Shown here: in pieces, positions 8,469 to 18,138 of the stretch
Position numbering within the stretch: position 1 is the stretch's first letter
Layout: every line of letters begins with the position of its first letter
Assembly (NCBI RefSeq): GCF_015665295.1
Contig: NZ_JADFAJ010000001.1
Location: 124,001 to 188,000 of the forward strand
Reading direction: 5' to 3'
Source: Maricaulis sp.
Lineage (GTDB): Bacteria > Pseudomonadota > Alphaproteobacteria > Caulobacterales > Maricaulaceae
Length of the DNA: 64,000 bases
Notes under the pieces: generated by a model
What the model was told of the DNA's origin: nothing
The model's input: the letters and a program-made list of their open reading frames with translations, nothing else
Databases searched by the model: none
Made by a program: the position numbers and the translations under genes

Positions 8469-9599
8469 ATGATCCAGATGCTTCCCTTCATCGATCTCGC
8501 GACCCAGCGCCTGCGCCTCAAGGACAAGATTGACGCCGCCGTGGCCGAGGTCCTCGAGAGTGGTGCCTTCATTCTCGGCCCACAGGTCACCGAGCTGGAG
8601 AAACGCCTCGCCGCCTTCAGTGAAGCGCCGCATGCCCTGGCCTGCGCCAACGGCACCGACGCGCTTCTTCTGCCATTGATGGCGTGGGAAATTGGCACGG
8701 GCGATGCCGTCTTTGTGCCCTCTTTCACCTTCGCTTCCACGGCAGAGGTCGTTCGGCTGCGCGGCGCCACGCCGGTCTTTGTCGACATTGATCCGGTGAC
8801 CTACACGATGGACGTCGATCATCTGTCGGCCTGCATCAAGCGGGTCAGCCAGGACGCCAGCCTGACCGCCCGCGCGGTGATCGCGGTAGACCTGTTTGGC
8901 CAGCCCGCCGATTATCCCGCCATCGCCGCGCTGTGCACCGAGCATGATCTCAAACTGGTCGCCGACAGCGCCCAGGGCTTCGGTTGCACGCTCGAAGGTC
9001 ACCACCCGATCCATTGGGCCGATGTCGCGACGATCAGCTTCTATCCGGCCAAGCCGCTGGGCTGTTATGGCGATGGCGGAGCAATCATCGTCAAGGATGC
9101 GGACCTGCTAGCCATCATGCGCTCACTACACGTGCACGGGGCCGGTGAAGATCGCTATGCCTATGACCGGATCGGCCTCAACTCGCGCCTCGACACAATC
9201 CAGGCAGCCATCCTCCTGGTCAAGCTGGACGTTTTTGCGGAGGAAATCCGCCTGCGCAATGAAGCCGCTGACCGCTATGCCGCCGGCTTCGGTGATGTGG
9301 TGAAGCCGCATGCTGTCATCGCGGGCGGGGTTTCAACCTGGGCGCAGTACACAATCGAGGTCGATGACCGTGACGGCTTCCGGGCGGCCATGGCCGAGCA
9401 GGGCGTACCGACCGCGATCTACTATCCCCGCCCGCTACATTCCCAGCCGGCCTATATCGATCCTCGCGTGAACCCGAACGGACTGCCCGTGACCGATGCG
9501 GCCGCCAGACGGGTTGTTTCGCTGCCAATGGATGCAGATCTGGGCGGTGAGCGTCAGGACAGCGTCATTGCCGCGGTGCGCAAGGCACTCGGCGGCTGA
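8469..9599 (+). CDS. DegT/DnrJ/EryC1/StrS family sugar aminotransferase
   Basis: 376 residues, typical for the PLP-dependent sugar aminotransferases. It opens with the family's PFIDL motif, has CANGTDALLLPL and PSFTFASTAEVV, and the Schiff-base lysine lies in SFYPAKPLGCYGDGGA (Lys195 counting from 8469). It transfers an amino group from glutamate to a nucleotide-linked keto sugar; the closest well-known types are WbpE/WlbC-like and Per-like enzymes. A second ATG at 8478 would drop three residues. Candidate substrates in this locus are dTDP-4-keto-6-deoxyglucose from RfbB or a 3-keto UDP sugar; sequence alone does not decide. Confidence 0.92.
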   Translation: MIQMLPFIDLATQRLRLKDKIDAAVAEVLESGAFILGPQVTELEKRLAAFSEAPHALACANGTDALLLPLMAWEIGTGDAVFVPSFTFASTAEVVRLRGATPVFVDIDPVTYTMDVDHLSACIKRVSQDASLTARAVIAVDLFGQPADYPAIAALCTEHDLKLVADSAQGFGCTLEGHHPIHWADVATISFYPAKPLGCYGDGGAIIVKDADLLAIMRSLHVHGAGEDRYAYDRIGLNSRLDTIQAAILLVKLDVFAEEIRLRNEAADRYAAGFGDVVKPHAVIAGGVSTWAQYTIEVDDRDGFRAAMAEQGVPTAIYYPRPLHSQPAYIDPRVNPNGLPVTDAAARRVVSLPMDADLGGERQDSVIAAVRKALGG

Positions 9600-9638
9600 A
9601 CCCGGGCCGTCAAATCACGTCCAGATAAGGGCGCGGAC

Positions 9639-10448
9639 TCAAGACGAGGCCGGGTCGCTCTGCGCGACGCGCTCGGCCTGTTTCTCACGTTGGAGCCGCG
9701 CCTTCTCAGCCTTCTCGGGATCAAAAATCGTATCCCGTTCAAGACGATAGGCGGCGAGCACTTCATCGGTCGAACCGAAATGAGCAATTTCACCGCCATC
9801 AATGACCATGACCTGTTCGCAGATGCGCTCGATCAGGCTCAGATTATGCGATGCCAAAACCAGTATTTTGGCATTCTCGACCATCTCGGCCATGCGGATC
9901 CGCGCCTTCGAAAGGAATGACGCATCGCCCGCACCGAGCCATTCGTCCATCAGCAGGATGTCGGATTTGATGGCCGTCGTCAGGGCGAAAGCGAGCCGCA
10001 ACAACATACCGCTGGAATACCGGAAGATTGGCTGATTGATCCAGTCGCCAATATCCGCAAACTCGATGATCTCCGGCGCCATCCCGCGGATTTCCTCGTA
10101 CGAGAAACCCAGCATGGTACCGCGCAGGAAAATGTTTTCGTAACCGGTGGCGTTCGGCATGAAACCGGACTGGGCACTGAAAATGGACGCGACCGTTCCG
10201 TCAACTTCCAGCGAGCCTGATGCCGGCGGATAAACCCCGGCCAGCGTCCGCAACATGGTGCTTTTGCCCGACCCGTTGCGTCCGAGCAGACCCAGCCTCG
10301 TACCGGGGCGAAGCTCGAAATTCAGCCCTTTGAGTGCCGGATAACCCGACTTGTCGCCACCAAAGCCAAGAATTGACGCCGTCGTCGGATAGATGACGGT
10401 CAGATCCGTGGCGCGAATATAGGGAAATGGACGGTCGTCGTCGGTCAC
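9639..10448 (-). CDS. Polysaccharide ABC transporter ATP-binding protein (Wzt/TagH-like)
   Basis: 269 residues: a nucleotide-binding domain with Walker A GRNGSGKST (residues 56-64), signature YSSGMLLRL, Walker B ILLMDEW and switch His in ASHN. The YSSGM signature and AGxVYPPASG sequence are hallmarks of the Wzt/KpsT/TagH glycan-export ATPases. There is only a short tail after the ATPase core, so it lacks the C-terminal carbohydrate-binding domain of O-antigen-type Wzt proteins. It probably powers the permease encoded at 3291-4112, although the two genes are 5.5 kb apart and on opposite strands. Confidence 0.92.
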   Translation of the reverse strand: MTDDDRPFPYIRATDLTVIYPTTASILGFGGDKSGYPALKGLNFELRPGTRLGLLGRNGSGKSTMLRTLAGVYPPASGSLEVDGTVASIFSAQSGFMPNATGYENIFLRGTMLGFSYEEIRGMAPEIIEFADIGDWINQPIFRYSSGMLLRLAFALTTAIKSDILLMDEWLGAGDASFLSKARIRMAEMVENAKILVLASHNLSLIERICEQVMVIDGGEIAHFGSTDEVLAAYRLERDTIFDPEKAEKARLQREKQAERVAQSDPASS

Positions 10449-10485
10449 GCAGGGCTATCCGGTGTTGAGGCGGCTTTCGGGCAGG

Positions 10486-12006
10486 CTAGAGCGTCTGGTC
10501 GAATTCACCAACCTCGGGATGCCGGGCCAGTTCCGCCCGGATATCCGCGAAGATTGCCTTCACATCATCCGAGGAGTCCGGGCTCTCGATCACCACGACC
10601 AGATTGGGCGTGTTCGAGCTGGCGCGGACCAGTCCCCAGGCCCCCCCCTCAAGCGAGAAACGGACGCCATTCACCGTGTTGACGTCGACAATGGGACGGC
10701 CTGCAACCGTATCGCCCGCGTCCTTGCGCGCCTTGAAACGATCGACGATGCGCTCGACCACGTCATACTTCTCTTCGTCGGAACAGGCCGGCGACATGGT
10801 TGGCGAGCCATAGCTGACCGGCAGGGCCCGCCGCAGATCGGCCATCGATCTGTCGGGATTGCGATCGAGCATCTGCAAGACGGCGCGGGCGGCGACGAGA
10901 CCGTCGTCATATCCCCGGCCGATCGGCGGCTGCAGGAAGAAATGACCGGACTTTTCAAAGCCCGCCAACGCACCCAGTTGCTTGGAGCGGCTCTTGATGT
11001 AGGAGTGCCCGGTCTTGTAATAATCAGTCTTGCAGCCATGTTCGGCCAGGATCGGGTCGATCGTGAACAGGCCCGTTGATTTCACATCCACCACGAAGGT
11101 CGACCCCGGATGCAGCGGCGCAAGATCGCGAGCCAGCATGAGGCCGATCTTGTCAGCGAAGATTTCCTCGCCCTCATTGTCGATCACGCCGCAGCGATCG
11201 CCATCCCCGTCAAAACCCAGCCCGACATCGGCGCCGTGCTCGAGCACTGCATCGCGCATGGCGTGCAGCATTTTCATGTCTTCCGGATTCGGGTTGTAGC
11301 GTGGGAAGGTGTGGTCGAGATCACAATCCATCTCGACGACCTCGACACCCATCGCGCGCAGAGCCTGCGGCGCGAAGGCTCCGGCGGTCCCATTGCCACA
11401 GGCCGCGACGACCTTGAGCGGACGCTTGATGGCAACCCCGTCAGCAACGTCGGCCAGATAGCGCTCGGCCACACCGCCCTGGCGGACATAGCCACCGCCA
11501 CTGCGGGTCTTGGCGTCGCCGCCCAGGACGATTTCCTTGAGCCGGCTCATCTCGTCAGGGCCGAAGGTGAGCGGACGATTGGCGCCCATTTTCACACCCG
11601 TCCAGCCGTTGGAGTTATGGCTGGCCGTGACCATGGCGACGCAGGGAATGTCGAGATCGAACTGGGCGAAGTAAGCAACGGGCGACAATGCGAGGCCGAT
11701 ATCATGAACCTCGATGCCGGCGGCCATCAGTCCGACTTCAAGCGCCTGTTTTACGCTCAATGAATAACTGCGGTAATCGTGACCAACGACAATCTTCGGC
11801 GCGACGCCCAGTTCATGAATGAGCGTGCCCAGGCCCATACCCAGCGTCTGGACGCCATACAGGTTGAGATCCGGCGCCTTGTCCGAGCCGGGATGCCCGA
11901 ACCACCAGCGTGCGTCATACTCACGAAAGCCGGTTGGCTTGATCAGGGCCTCGGTCTCGAAAGCCCAGGAGTTGGGCTGCAGGCTGGCATGGGGCTTGGT
12001 CGTCAT
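10486..12006 (-). CDS. Phosphomannomutase/phosphoglucomutase
   Basis: 506 residues in four alpha-D-phosphohexomutase domains. The active-site serine is in VTASHNSNGWTG, the metal-binding loop is GFDGDGDR and the sugar-binding loop is GFEKSGHFF. It interconverts hexose 6- and 1-phosphates, supplying mannose-1-P for GDP-mannose and glucose-1-P for UDP- and dTDP-glucose. It is similar in type to AlgC/ManB, but slightly longer than the 460-residue norm. It lies in a minus-strand run from glmM through acyltransferase, ugd and this gene to the Wzt-like ATPase. Confidence 0.92.
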   Translation of the reverse strand: MTTKPHASLQPNSWAFETEALIKPTGFREYDARWWFGHPGSDKAPDLNLYGVQTLGMGLGTLIHELGVAPKIVVGHDYRSYSLSVKQALEVGLMAAGIEVHDIGLALSPVAYFAQFDLDIPCVAMVTASHNSNGWTGVKMGANRPLTFGPDEMSRLKEIVLGGDAKTRSGGGYVRQGGVAERYLADVADGVAIKRPLKVVAACGNGTAGAFAPQALRAMGVEVVEMDCDLDHTFPRYNPNPEDMKMLHAMRDAVLEHGADVGLGFDGDGDRCGVIDNEGEEIFADKIGLMLARDLAPLHPGSTFVVDVKSTGLFTIDPILAEHGCKTDYYKTGHSYIKSRSKQLGALAGFEKSGHFFLQPPIGRGYDDGLVAARAVLQMLDRNPDRSMADLRRALPVSYGSPTMSPACSDEEKYDVVERIVDRFKARKDAGDTVAGRPIVDVNTVNGVRFSLEGGAWGLVRASSNTPNLVVVIESPDSSDDVKAIFADIRAELARHPEVGEFDQTL

Positions 12007-12054
12007 GGGAACACCGCTTCTTGTCTAACAGGCAGGGTGGATCTCGCGACGCGC

Positions 12055-12071
12055 GCAGCCCGACGGGCTGC
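12055..12071 (-). repeat. GC-rich stem-loop downstream of ugd
   Basis: GCAGCCC at 12055-12061 pairs perfectly with GGGCTGC at 12065-12071 around a 3-base loop, and the CCGACGGGCT block is repeated immediately after. It lies between ugd and the phosphomutase gene. No U-run follows on the minus strand, so termination would be weak; an RNA-stabilising or partial-termination role is possible. Confidence 0.4.
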
Positions 12072-12088
12072 ACCCGACGGGCTATGCA

Positions 12089-13399
12089 TCAGCCGTGCGG
12101 CCGACCGACACTGGTGTAGGCAAAGCCGGCATTGCTGGCTTCTTCCAGGTTATAGATGTTGCGCAGATCAACGAGGATCGGCGACTTCATCGTCAATTTC
12201 AGGCGCTTCAGGTCGAGGGCACGGAACTCGTTCCACTCAGTGATGATAACCAGAACGTCGGCACCTTCGGCACAAAAATAGGGGCCGGAAACGAAGTCGA
12301 CATTCTCGAACAGTTTCTCGGCTTCAACCGTTCCGGCCGGATCGAAGGCCCGGATCTTCGCACCCGCACGCTGCAGGGCCGGGATGATCTCCAGGCTCGG
12401 CGCGTCGCGCATGTCATCTGTATTCGGCTTGAAGGTCACGCCAAGCACAGCCACCGTCTTGCCATTCACATCGCCGCCACAGGCAGCGATGACCTTGTCG
12501 GCCATGGCACGCTTGCGGGCATCATTGACCTCGACGACCGTCTCGATCAGGCGCAGCGGCGCCTGGTGATCCTGGGCGGTACGCGTCAGGGCGAGCGTGT
12601 CCTTGGGGAAGCACGAGCCGCCATAGCCCGGCCCGGCATGCAGGAATTTGCCACCGATCCGGTTGTCCAGGCCGACACCCTTGGCGACCTCCTGGACGTT
12701 GGCACCGACCTTTTCACACAGGTCCGCGATCTCGTTGATGAAAGTGATCTTCATCGCGAGGAAAGCGTTGGCGGCGTACTTGATCAGCTCGGACGTGCGA
12801 CGCGAGGTGAAAACGATCGGCGTCTCGTTGAGGAAGAGCGGACGGTAGAGCTCATTCATCGAAGCGCGGGCGCGATCATCATCGGTACCGACCACCACGC
12901 GATCGGGGCGCTTGAAATCATCGATCGCCGCGCCTTCGCGCAGGAATTCCGGGTTCGAGACCACGGCGAAATCGGCGTCCGGACGGGTCTCGCGAATGAT
13001 GCGCTCGACTTCATCACCAGTGCCCACCGGCACGGTCGATTTGGTCACCACCACCGTATAGCCGTCCATGACACCCGCGATCTCCTTCGCAGCTGCATAA
13101 ACATAGCTCAGATCGGCGAAACCATCGCCGCGGCGCGACGGCGTTCCAACCGCGATAAAGACAGCATCAGCAGCCTTCACGGCCTCGGCCAGATCCTGGG
13201 TGAAGGACAGGCGCCCCTCGCGCACATTGCGCTGAACAAGGAGATCAAGGCCTGGCTCATAGATCGGTATGCCGCCGGAGTTCAGCGTTTCGACCTTGCT
13301 GGCATCCTTGTCGACACAGACGACCTCATGCCCGAAGTCGGCGAAACAAGCTCCCGACACCAGTCCGACATAGCCGGTTCCGATCATTGCGACGCGCAT
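12089..13399 (-). CDS. ugd: UDP-glucose 6-dehydrogenase
   Basis: 436 residues, normal for bacterial Ugd. The N-terminus MRVAMIGTGYVGLVSG is the NAD-binding fold; the catalytic cysteine lies in GPGYGGSCFPKDT, the family signature; KPNTDDMRDAPS marks the C-terminal domain. It oxidises UDP-glucose twice to UDP-glucuronate, an acidic sugar precursor. The UDP-sugar epimerase at 19001-19969 resembles UDP-glucuronate 4-epimerases and could use its product. It stands in the same minus-strand run as glmM and the phosphomutase. Confidence 0.97.
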   Translation of the reverse strand: MRVAMIGTGYVGLVSGACFADFGHEVVCVDKDASKVETLNSGGIPIYEPGLDLLVQRNVREGRLSFTQDLAEAVKAADAVFIAVGTPSRRGDGFADLSYVYAAAKEIAGVMDGYTVVVTKSTVPVGTGDEVERIIRETRPDADFAVVSNPEFLREGAAIDDFKRPDRVVVGTDDDRARASMNELYRPLFLNETPIVFTSRRTSELIKYAANAFLAMKITFINEIADLCEKVGANVQEVAKGVGLDNRIGGKFLHAGPGYGGSCFPKDTLALTRTAQDHQAPLRLIETVVEVNDARKRAMADKVIAACGGDVNGKTVAVLGVTFKPNTDDMRDAPSLEIIPALQRAGAKIRAFDPAGTVEAEKLFENVDFVSGPYFCAEGADVLVIITEWNEFRALDLKRLKLTMKSPILVDLRNIYNLEEASNAGFAYTSVGRPHG

Positions 13400-13482
13400 G
13401 ATAAATCACTCCCGTTCTGGTCCGGGACGGTATCGCTGACAGGGCAGCAAGGCGCAAGGAGAGATTGCCGCGATGGCAGTGC

Positions 13483-14547
13483 TCAGACCGGTTTGCGTGA
13501 TATTTCCGCAATCGCCTGCCTGCCAAGGCTCAAAAGCGGGCGCTCGAGGAGCCGGTGGAGCATCCAGGCCAGGACCGGGATGGCGATCAGGCCCACTCCG
13601 CCCAGCGCCAGCGCCTGGCCGCCATCCGCGAGCGGCAGGCGCAATGCCAGCCTGGCAAGAATATCCAGCGCAAGCGCGTGGGAGAGATAGGCGACATAGG
13701 ACCAGTCACCGAGGCGCGCGGCGAGTGCCGGCAAGACCGGACGCCAGGCCAGGAGACTGCCGACAATGCCAACCGCGAATGGCAGCGCCACCACAACCCG
13801 CACAGCCGGATCCGTCAGCCCGTCCAGCCCGCGCGTCAGCGTCCAGAAGACGCCAAAAGCAGCGCCGCCAATCGCCAGCGCGGTGCTGACCGGCAGCAGG
13901 CGATCAAGCTGGTCGCGAAATTGCGCGATCAGCGCGCCGGCGAGAAAGAGCAGATTGAACGGGCTGGCGATGAGACGCAGCCAGGCCGGCAGGCCGTCGG
14001 TCAGCCCTGCAAGGCCCACCAGTGACACGACCAGCCAACTCGCGACGGCGAAAATGCGGAAACGCGCGGGAATGGCCAGAAAGACCCCATAGGCCAGGTA
14101 GAACCAGAGCTCATGGACTAGCGTCCATCCGACCGACAGAAGGGGAAGATGGCCGGTCGGCCAGAGAAATAACGTAGTCAGCCAACGCCCGTCCGCCAAA
14201 GCGGTCAGCAGGTCGCCCCGGAAAAAGATGACATATCCAACCGCCGCGACGCCAGTGATGACCCAGTACATCGGATAGATGCGATTGAGCCGGTTGAGGA
14301 AGAAGCGCAGGTCGAGCCCGTCATGATGACGATAGAGATGGTGGATGATGAATCCGGAAATGACGAAGAACACGTCGACGCCGAGAAAACCGAAAAACGC
14401 CCCGTCGCCAAGCCAGCTGAATCCGAGAATCCGGCCAGATGTCTGATGCAAATGACCAATCACGACCATCAAGACCGCCAGGGCACGCAAGTGCTGGACG
14501 GCGACAATGCGCTCGGCAGGGGAACCGGCCACTGACGGGGTCGTCAT
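13483..14547 (-). CDS. Acyltransferase family 3 membrane protein (OafA-like)
   Basis: 354 residues with about ten hydrophobic segments. The N-terminal HLRALAVLMVVIGHL contains the RALAVLxVVxxH pattern of acyltransferase-3 proteins, with the conserved histidine, and FFGFLGVDVFFVISGFII follows as in OafA/ExoZ/NodX. These inner-membrane enzymes transfer acetyl or other acyl groups to glycans. No SGNH domain is attached. Its ATG shares one base with the glmM stop (14547), a sign of coupled translation. Likely role: O-acetylation of the polysaccharide of this locus; acceptor unknown. Confidence 0.9.
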   Translation of the reverse strand: MTTPSVAGSPAERIVAVQHLRALAVLMVVIGHLHQTSGRILGFSWLGDGAFFGFLGVDVFFVISGFIIHHLYRHHDGLDLRFFLNRLNRIYPMYWVITGVAAVGYVIFFRGDLLTALADGRWLTTLFLWPTGHLPLLSVGWTLVHELWFYLAYGVFLAIPARFRIFAVASWLVVSLVGLAGLTDGLPAWLRLIASPFNLLFLAGALIAQFRDQLDRLLPVSTALAIGGAAFGVFWTLTRGLDGLTDPAVRVVVALPFAVGIVGSLLAWRPVLPALAARLGDWSYVAYLSHALALDILARLALRLPLADGGQALALGGVGLIAIPVLAWMLHRLLERPLLSLGRQAIAEISRKPV

Positions 14548-15896
14548 CAGGCCAGCGCGGCGGCTTCGATCGCGCCGCGGACATCATCGACTACCGAGCG
14601 GATAAGCTTTTGCTCGCCCTCCGCCATAACCCGGACGACGGGTTCGGTACCTGAAGCGCGAACGACCAGACGGCCGGAATTTCCCATGCGCGTCTCGGCT
14701 TCAGCGATCGCAGCCTTGACCGCATCGGCCTCGAGCGGCTTCCTGCCCTTGGTCACGCGCACATTTTCCAGCAATTGCGGCGCCGGCTTGAAGACGTTCA
14801 GCAGCTCGCTGGCGCGCTTGCCGCTCTCACCGAGCACGCGCAGGACCTGCAGTGCAGCAATCAGCCCGTCCCCGGTCGGTGAGTAATCCGGCATGACGAT
14901 ATGTCCGGAGGCTTCGCCACCGAGATTGATCCCGGTTTCTCGCATGCGCTCGGATACATAACGGTCGCCAACCTGCGTCCGCTCCAGTGTGATGCCGCGC
15001 TTGGCCAGGTATTGCTCGAGGCCGAGATTGGACATCACTGTGGCGACGATGGCGGGGTGACGCAATTCTCCGGCTTCCTGCCAATGACTGGCCAGCAGAC
15101 CCAGAATCTGGTCGCCATCAATGACCCGGCCCTTTTCATCACACAACACGACCCGGTCACCATCGCCATCAAGGGCAATGCCGAGATCGGCGCGGAATTT
15201 CACCACTTCCTTGGCCAGACGCGCGGGCGCGGTCGAGCCGCACTCCTCATTGACGTTGAAGCCGTTCGGCTCGACACCGATCGGGATGACGTCAGCGCCC
15301 AGCTCCCACAGAACGGTCGGCGCAACCTTGTAACCGGCACCATTGGCGCAATCGACAACGAGGCGGAGATTGGAGAGGCGCTGGGCACGCGGGAAAGAGG
15401 ATTTGACGATCTCGACATAGCGCGCCTGGGCATCATCAATGCGCTTCGCCCGGCCGAGGTCGGATGGCGCGGCGAGCTCCTCGGACAGGGAACCATCCAT
15501 CAGCGCCTCGATCTCCAGCTCGGTCTTGTCGTCGAGCTTGCGGCCGTTCGGACCAAACAGCTTGATGCCATTGTCATGATAGGGATTGTGCGAGGCCGTG
15601 ATCATGACGCCGAGATCGGCGCGCAAGGAGCGGGTCATCAAGGCAACGGCCGGCGTCGGCAGCGGACCGAACTGGAAGACATCCATGCCGACCGATGTGA
15701 AGCCGGCAACCAGAGCGCTCTCGATCATGTAGCCGGAGAGCCGCGTGTCCTTGCCGATGACCACCGAGTGGCGGCCGCTGTGCCGGACAAAATACTTTCC
15801 CGCCGCCATGCCAAGTCGCAGGGCTGTTTCCGCCGTCATCGGGAAGCTGTTGGTCAGCCCCCTCACCCCGTCCGTTCCGAAGTATTTCTTGCCCAT
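14547..15896 (-). CDS. glmM: Phosphoglucosamine mutase
   Basis: 449 residues, the expected length. It starts [13 protein letters not shown], has active-site serine in [15 protein letters not shown], metal loop ALDGDGDR and GGEASGHIV sugar loop, and the phosphate-binding RASGTEP near the end. It converts glucosamine-6-P from GlmS into glucosamine-1-P for UDP-GlcNAc synthesis by GlmU. It is the first gene of a minus-strand run and is divergent from galU, with a 130-base promoter region between them. Confidence 0.97.
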   Translation of the reverse strand: MGKKYFGTDGVRGLTNSFPMTAETALRLGMAAGKYFVRHSGRHSVVIGKDTRLSGYMIESALVAGFTSVGMDVFQFGPLPTPAVALMTRSLRADLGVMITASHNPYHDNGIKLFGPNGRKLDDKTELEIEALMDGSLSEELAAPSDLGRAKRIDDAQARYVEIVKSSFPRAQRLSNLRLVVDCANGAGYKVAPTVLWELGADVIPIGVEPNGFNVNEECGSTAPARLAKEVVKFRADLGIALDGDGDRVVLCDEKGRVIDGDQILGLLASHWQEAGELRHPAIVATVMSNLGLEQYLAKRGITLERTQVGDRYVSERMRETGINLGGEASGHIVMPDYSPTGDGLIAALQVLRVLGESGKRASELLNVFKPAPQLLENVRVTKGRKPLEADAVKAAIAEAETRMGNSGRLVVRASGTEPVVRVMAEGEQKLIRSVVDDVRGAIEAAALA

Positions 15897-15919
15897 GGCG
15901 TCACCCGATTAACGTGTCT

Positions 15920-15937
15920 CGTCCGGTATATAGGACG
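15920..15937. promoter_or_regulatory. Inverted repeat in the glmM/galU divergent promoter region
   Basis: CGTCC at 15920-15924 and GGACG at 15933-15937 form an inverted repeat spanning a TATATA core. The position between divergent nucleotide-sugar genes and the AT-rich centre fit a promoter with an overlapping operator, but no regulator is known to me. Confidence 0.25.
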
Positions 15938-16026
15938 GATCTGCTAAACCGAAGTGAATGGGTGAGCTGGACGCTGGGGAAGTGATCGGGTACCCGTTGA
16001 AGCCGATCCGTGGAGGGGGAGATGGA

Positions 16027-16899
16027 ATGACGCGCGTTCGCAAGGCTGTGTTGCCGGTTGCCGGCTTTGGAACCCGGGTTCTCCCCGCCACGAAAACCAT
16101 ACCGAAGGAAATGCTGCCGGTCTTTGACCGTCCCGCAATCCAGTATGTCGTTGACGAGGCCGTGGCCGCCGGGATCGAGCATTTCGTCTTTGTCACCGGG
16201 CGCAACAAGGGCGCGATCGAGGACTATTTCGATACCGCCTACGAGCTGGAAGCCAGCCTGGAAGCCAAGGGCAAGTCCGATATCCTGGCCGAGGTCACGC
16301 GGACTAAGCCGATCCCGGGATCGATGAGTTTCGTGCGCCAGCAGGCCCCGCTGGGCCTGGGTCACGCGATCTGGTGTGCGCGTGACATCATTGGCTCGGA
16401 CCCGTTTGCCATTCTTCTGCCGGACGTGCTGGTCCAGGCCGAGCCGAGCTGCCTGGCGCAGATGATCTCCGTCTTTGATGAAACCGGCGGCAATGTGATC
16501 GCGGTCGAGCAAGTCCCGGCTGACGAGGTCAACAAGTACGGCATCATTGATCCGGAATCGCGTGAGGGAAATCGCATCCGCATGCGCGGCATGGTGGAAA
16601 AACCGGCGGTGGACGCGGCGCCATCCAATCTTTCGATCACCGGCCGTTACATCCTGCAAGGCTCGGTTTTCGACTATCTCGCCGACCAGGCGGCGGGCGC
16701 GGGTGGAGAAATCCAGCTGACCGATGCCATGGCGCGGCAGATGCAAAACCAGGACTTTCACGCCGTCGAATATGTCGGCCAGTCCTATGATTGCGGCAGC
16801 AAGCTGGGCTATCTGCGCGCGACGATGGCCTATGCCAGGGCCCATCGGGAACTTGGCGACGGCGCGCAGGCCCTGATCAACGAGTTCAGCGGCAACTGA
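16027..16899 (+). CDS. galU: UTP-glucose-1-phosphate uridylyltransferase
   Basis: 290 residues from ATG 16027, which follows the purine-rich GGAGGGGGAGATGGA; the longer frame upstream would add 23 unrelated residues. KAVLPVAGFGTRVLPATKTIPKEMLP is the nucleotidyltransferase signature, and FVRQQAPLGLGHAIW and VEKP are conserved GalU motifs. It makes UDP-glucose, the substrate of Ugd in this locus and a general glycan precursor. The next gene starts 12 bases after its stop. Confidence 0.96.
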   Translation: MTRVRKAVLPVAGFGTRVLPATKTIPKEMLPVFDRPAIQYVVDEAVAAGIEHFVFVTGRNKGAIEDYFDTAYELEASLEAKGKSDILAEVTRTKPIPGSMSFVRQQAPLGLGHAIWCARDIIGSDPFAILLPDVLVQAEPSCLAQMISVFDETGGNVIAVEQVPADEVNKYGIIDPESREGNRIRMRGMVEKPAVDAAPSNLSITGRYILQGSVFDYLADQAAGAGGEIQLTDAMARQMQNQDFHAVEYVGQSYDCGSKLGYLRATMAYARAHRELGDGAQALINEFSGN

Positions 16900-16911
16900 T
16901 GCTGAACAGCC

Positions 16912-18138
16912 ATGTCAGGCAGGCACCACAACATGCCGCGCATCGCGATTCTGGGAGCCGGACTGGCCGGATGTTCGGCAGCGGTCCGTCTCGCCCAACT
17001 TGGCCTGTCCAGCACGCTTTTCGAGCAGGCGGCGAGACCCATGTCCGGCGCCAGCCGGAACAATGAGGGCAAGCTGCACCTCGGTTTTGTCTACGCCGCA
17101 GACCCGACCGGCCGGTCCTGGCACGTGATGGCAGAGGCCGCTGTGGCCTTCGAAACCTGCGTCCGCGACCTGTTTTCACTGCGCCCCCAGGACATCTGTC
17201 TCTCGACCCCGTTTGCCTACACGGTTTGCCGGGACAGCGCCCTGCCGCCGACAGCCATCGAAGCACATCTGGATCAGGTCGACACCTACCTGCGCTCGAT
17301 CGACGCCGGATATCGGGCTTGCCAGGCACTGCCCGACCGCGATCTCTCCGGCACGTTCGATACCGATCATGTGGCCACCGCTTTCATGACGCCGGAGCGG
17401 GCCGTCCATGTCGGGCGTCTGGCGGATGGCATAACTCGTGCGATCAGCAAGACACCAGCCATCACCCTGCGCACGGGTACGCGCATCCTCGGCGCCGATC
17501 GTCTCGCCGACGAGGTGTACCAGCTGCGGCTCGCGCAGGCGGACGGGCAGCGCAGCGAAACGTTTGACCTGGTCATCAATGCCTTGTGGGACGACCGGCT
17601 GAGGCTCGATGCCTGCATCGGGCTGGACGCGCCGGGCCCGGCCATCATGCGCTACAAGGCGTCGATCCTGTTTGACGCCGTGCCGCCGGACCTGCTCAAC
17701 CGCCTGCCGAGCACGACACTGGTGTCTGGCGCTTTCGGTGATCTGGTCAATCGCGGCGATGGCAGCGTCTATCTGTCCTGGTACCCGGTCTGCAAGCTGG
17801 GGCAGACCACCGACATTGATGCACGCGCGCTGCGTGAACAGGCCAGCCTGGTCGACCCGGAGAGCCTCGTGAACGGCAGTATCGACGGCATCGCCCGCTA
17901 TGTGCCGGTTGCGCGTGAATTGCATCAGCTCGCGCCGACGGCCCGGATCGGCGGCGGCGTGATCGTCGCCTGGGGACAAACCGACATCACCGATCGCTCC
18001 AGTAAACTGCATGCGCGCGAGAATATCGGCGTGGAACAGACAGGGCGCTGGATCAGCGTCAACTCCGGCAAGTTCACCACGGCACCGGCGTTCGGTCTTG
18101 CTGCGGCCGCCAGCGCCCGGGACGCCCTGTCGGGATGA
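16912..18138 (+). CDS. FAD-dependent oxidoreductase (DAO-like) paired with a glycosyltransferase
   Basis: 408 residues. The dinucleotide-binding motif is IAILGAGLAGCSAAVRLAQLG close to the N-terminus, with the acidic residue at the end of the second strand in STLFEQA. GASRNNEGKLHLGFVYA follows, a motif region seen in D-amino-acid-oxidase-like flavoproteins, and the C-terminal part has the FAD-contact stretch NSGKFTTAPAFGLAAA. A second ATG at 16933 (MPRIAILG) could be the start. The stop overlaps the start of a family-2 glycosyltransferase by four bases. The substrate is unknown; a sugar, amino sugar or glycan-bound amine is an inference from context. Confidence 0.82.
   Translation: MSGRHHNMPRIAILGAGLAGCSAAVRLAQLGLSSTLFEQAARPMSGASRNNEGKLHLGFVYAADPTGRSWHVMAEAAVAFETCVRDLFSLRPQDICLSTPFAYTVCRDSALPPTAIEAHLDQVDTYLRSIDAGYRACQALPDRDLSGTFDTDHVATAFMTPERAVHVGRLADGITRAISKTPAITLRTGTRILGADRLADEVYQLRLAQADGQRSETFDLVINALWDDRLRLDACIGLDAPGPAIMRYKASILFDAVPPDLLNRLPSTTLVSGAFGDLVNRGDGSVYLSWYPVCKLGQTTDIDARALREQASLVDPESLVNGSIDGIARYVPVARELHQLAPTARIGGGVIVAWGQTDITDRSSKLHARENIGVEQTGRWISVNSGKFTTAPAFGLAAAASARDALSG

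Noticed and set aside
12095-13690. 531-codon plus-strand frame
   Set aside because: It is antisense to ugd; such long shadows are common in GC-rich genes.
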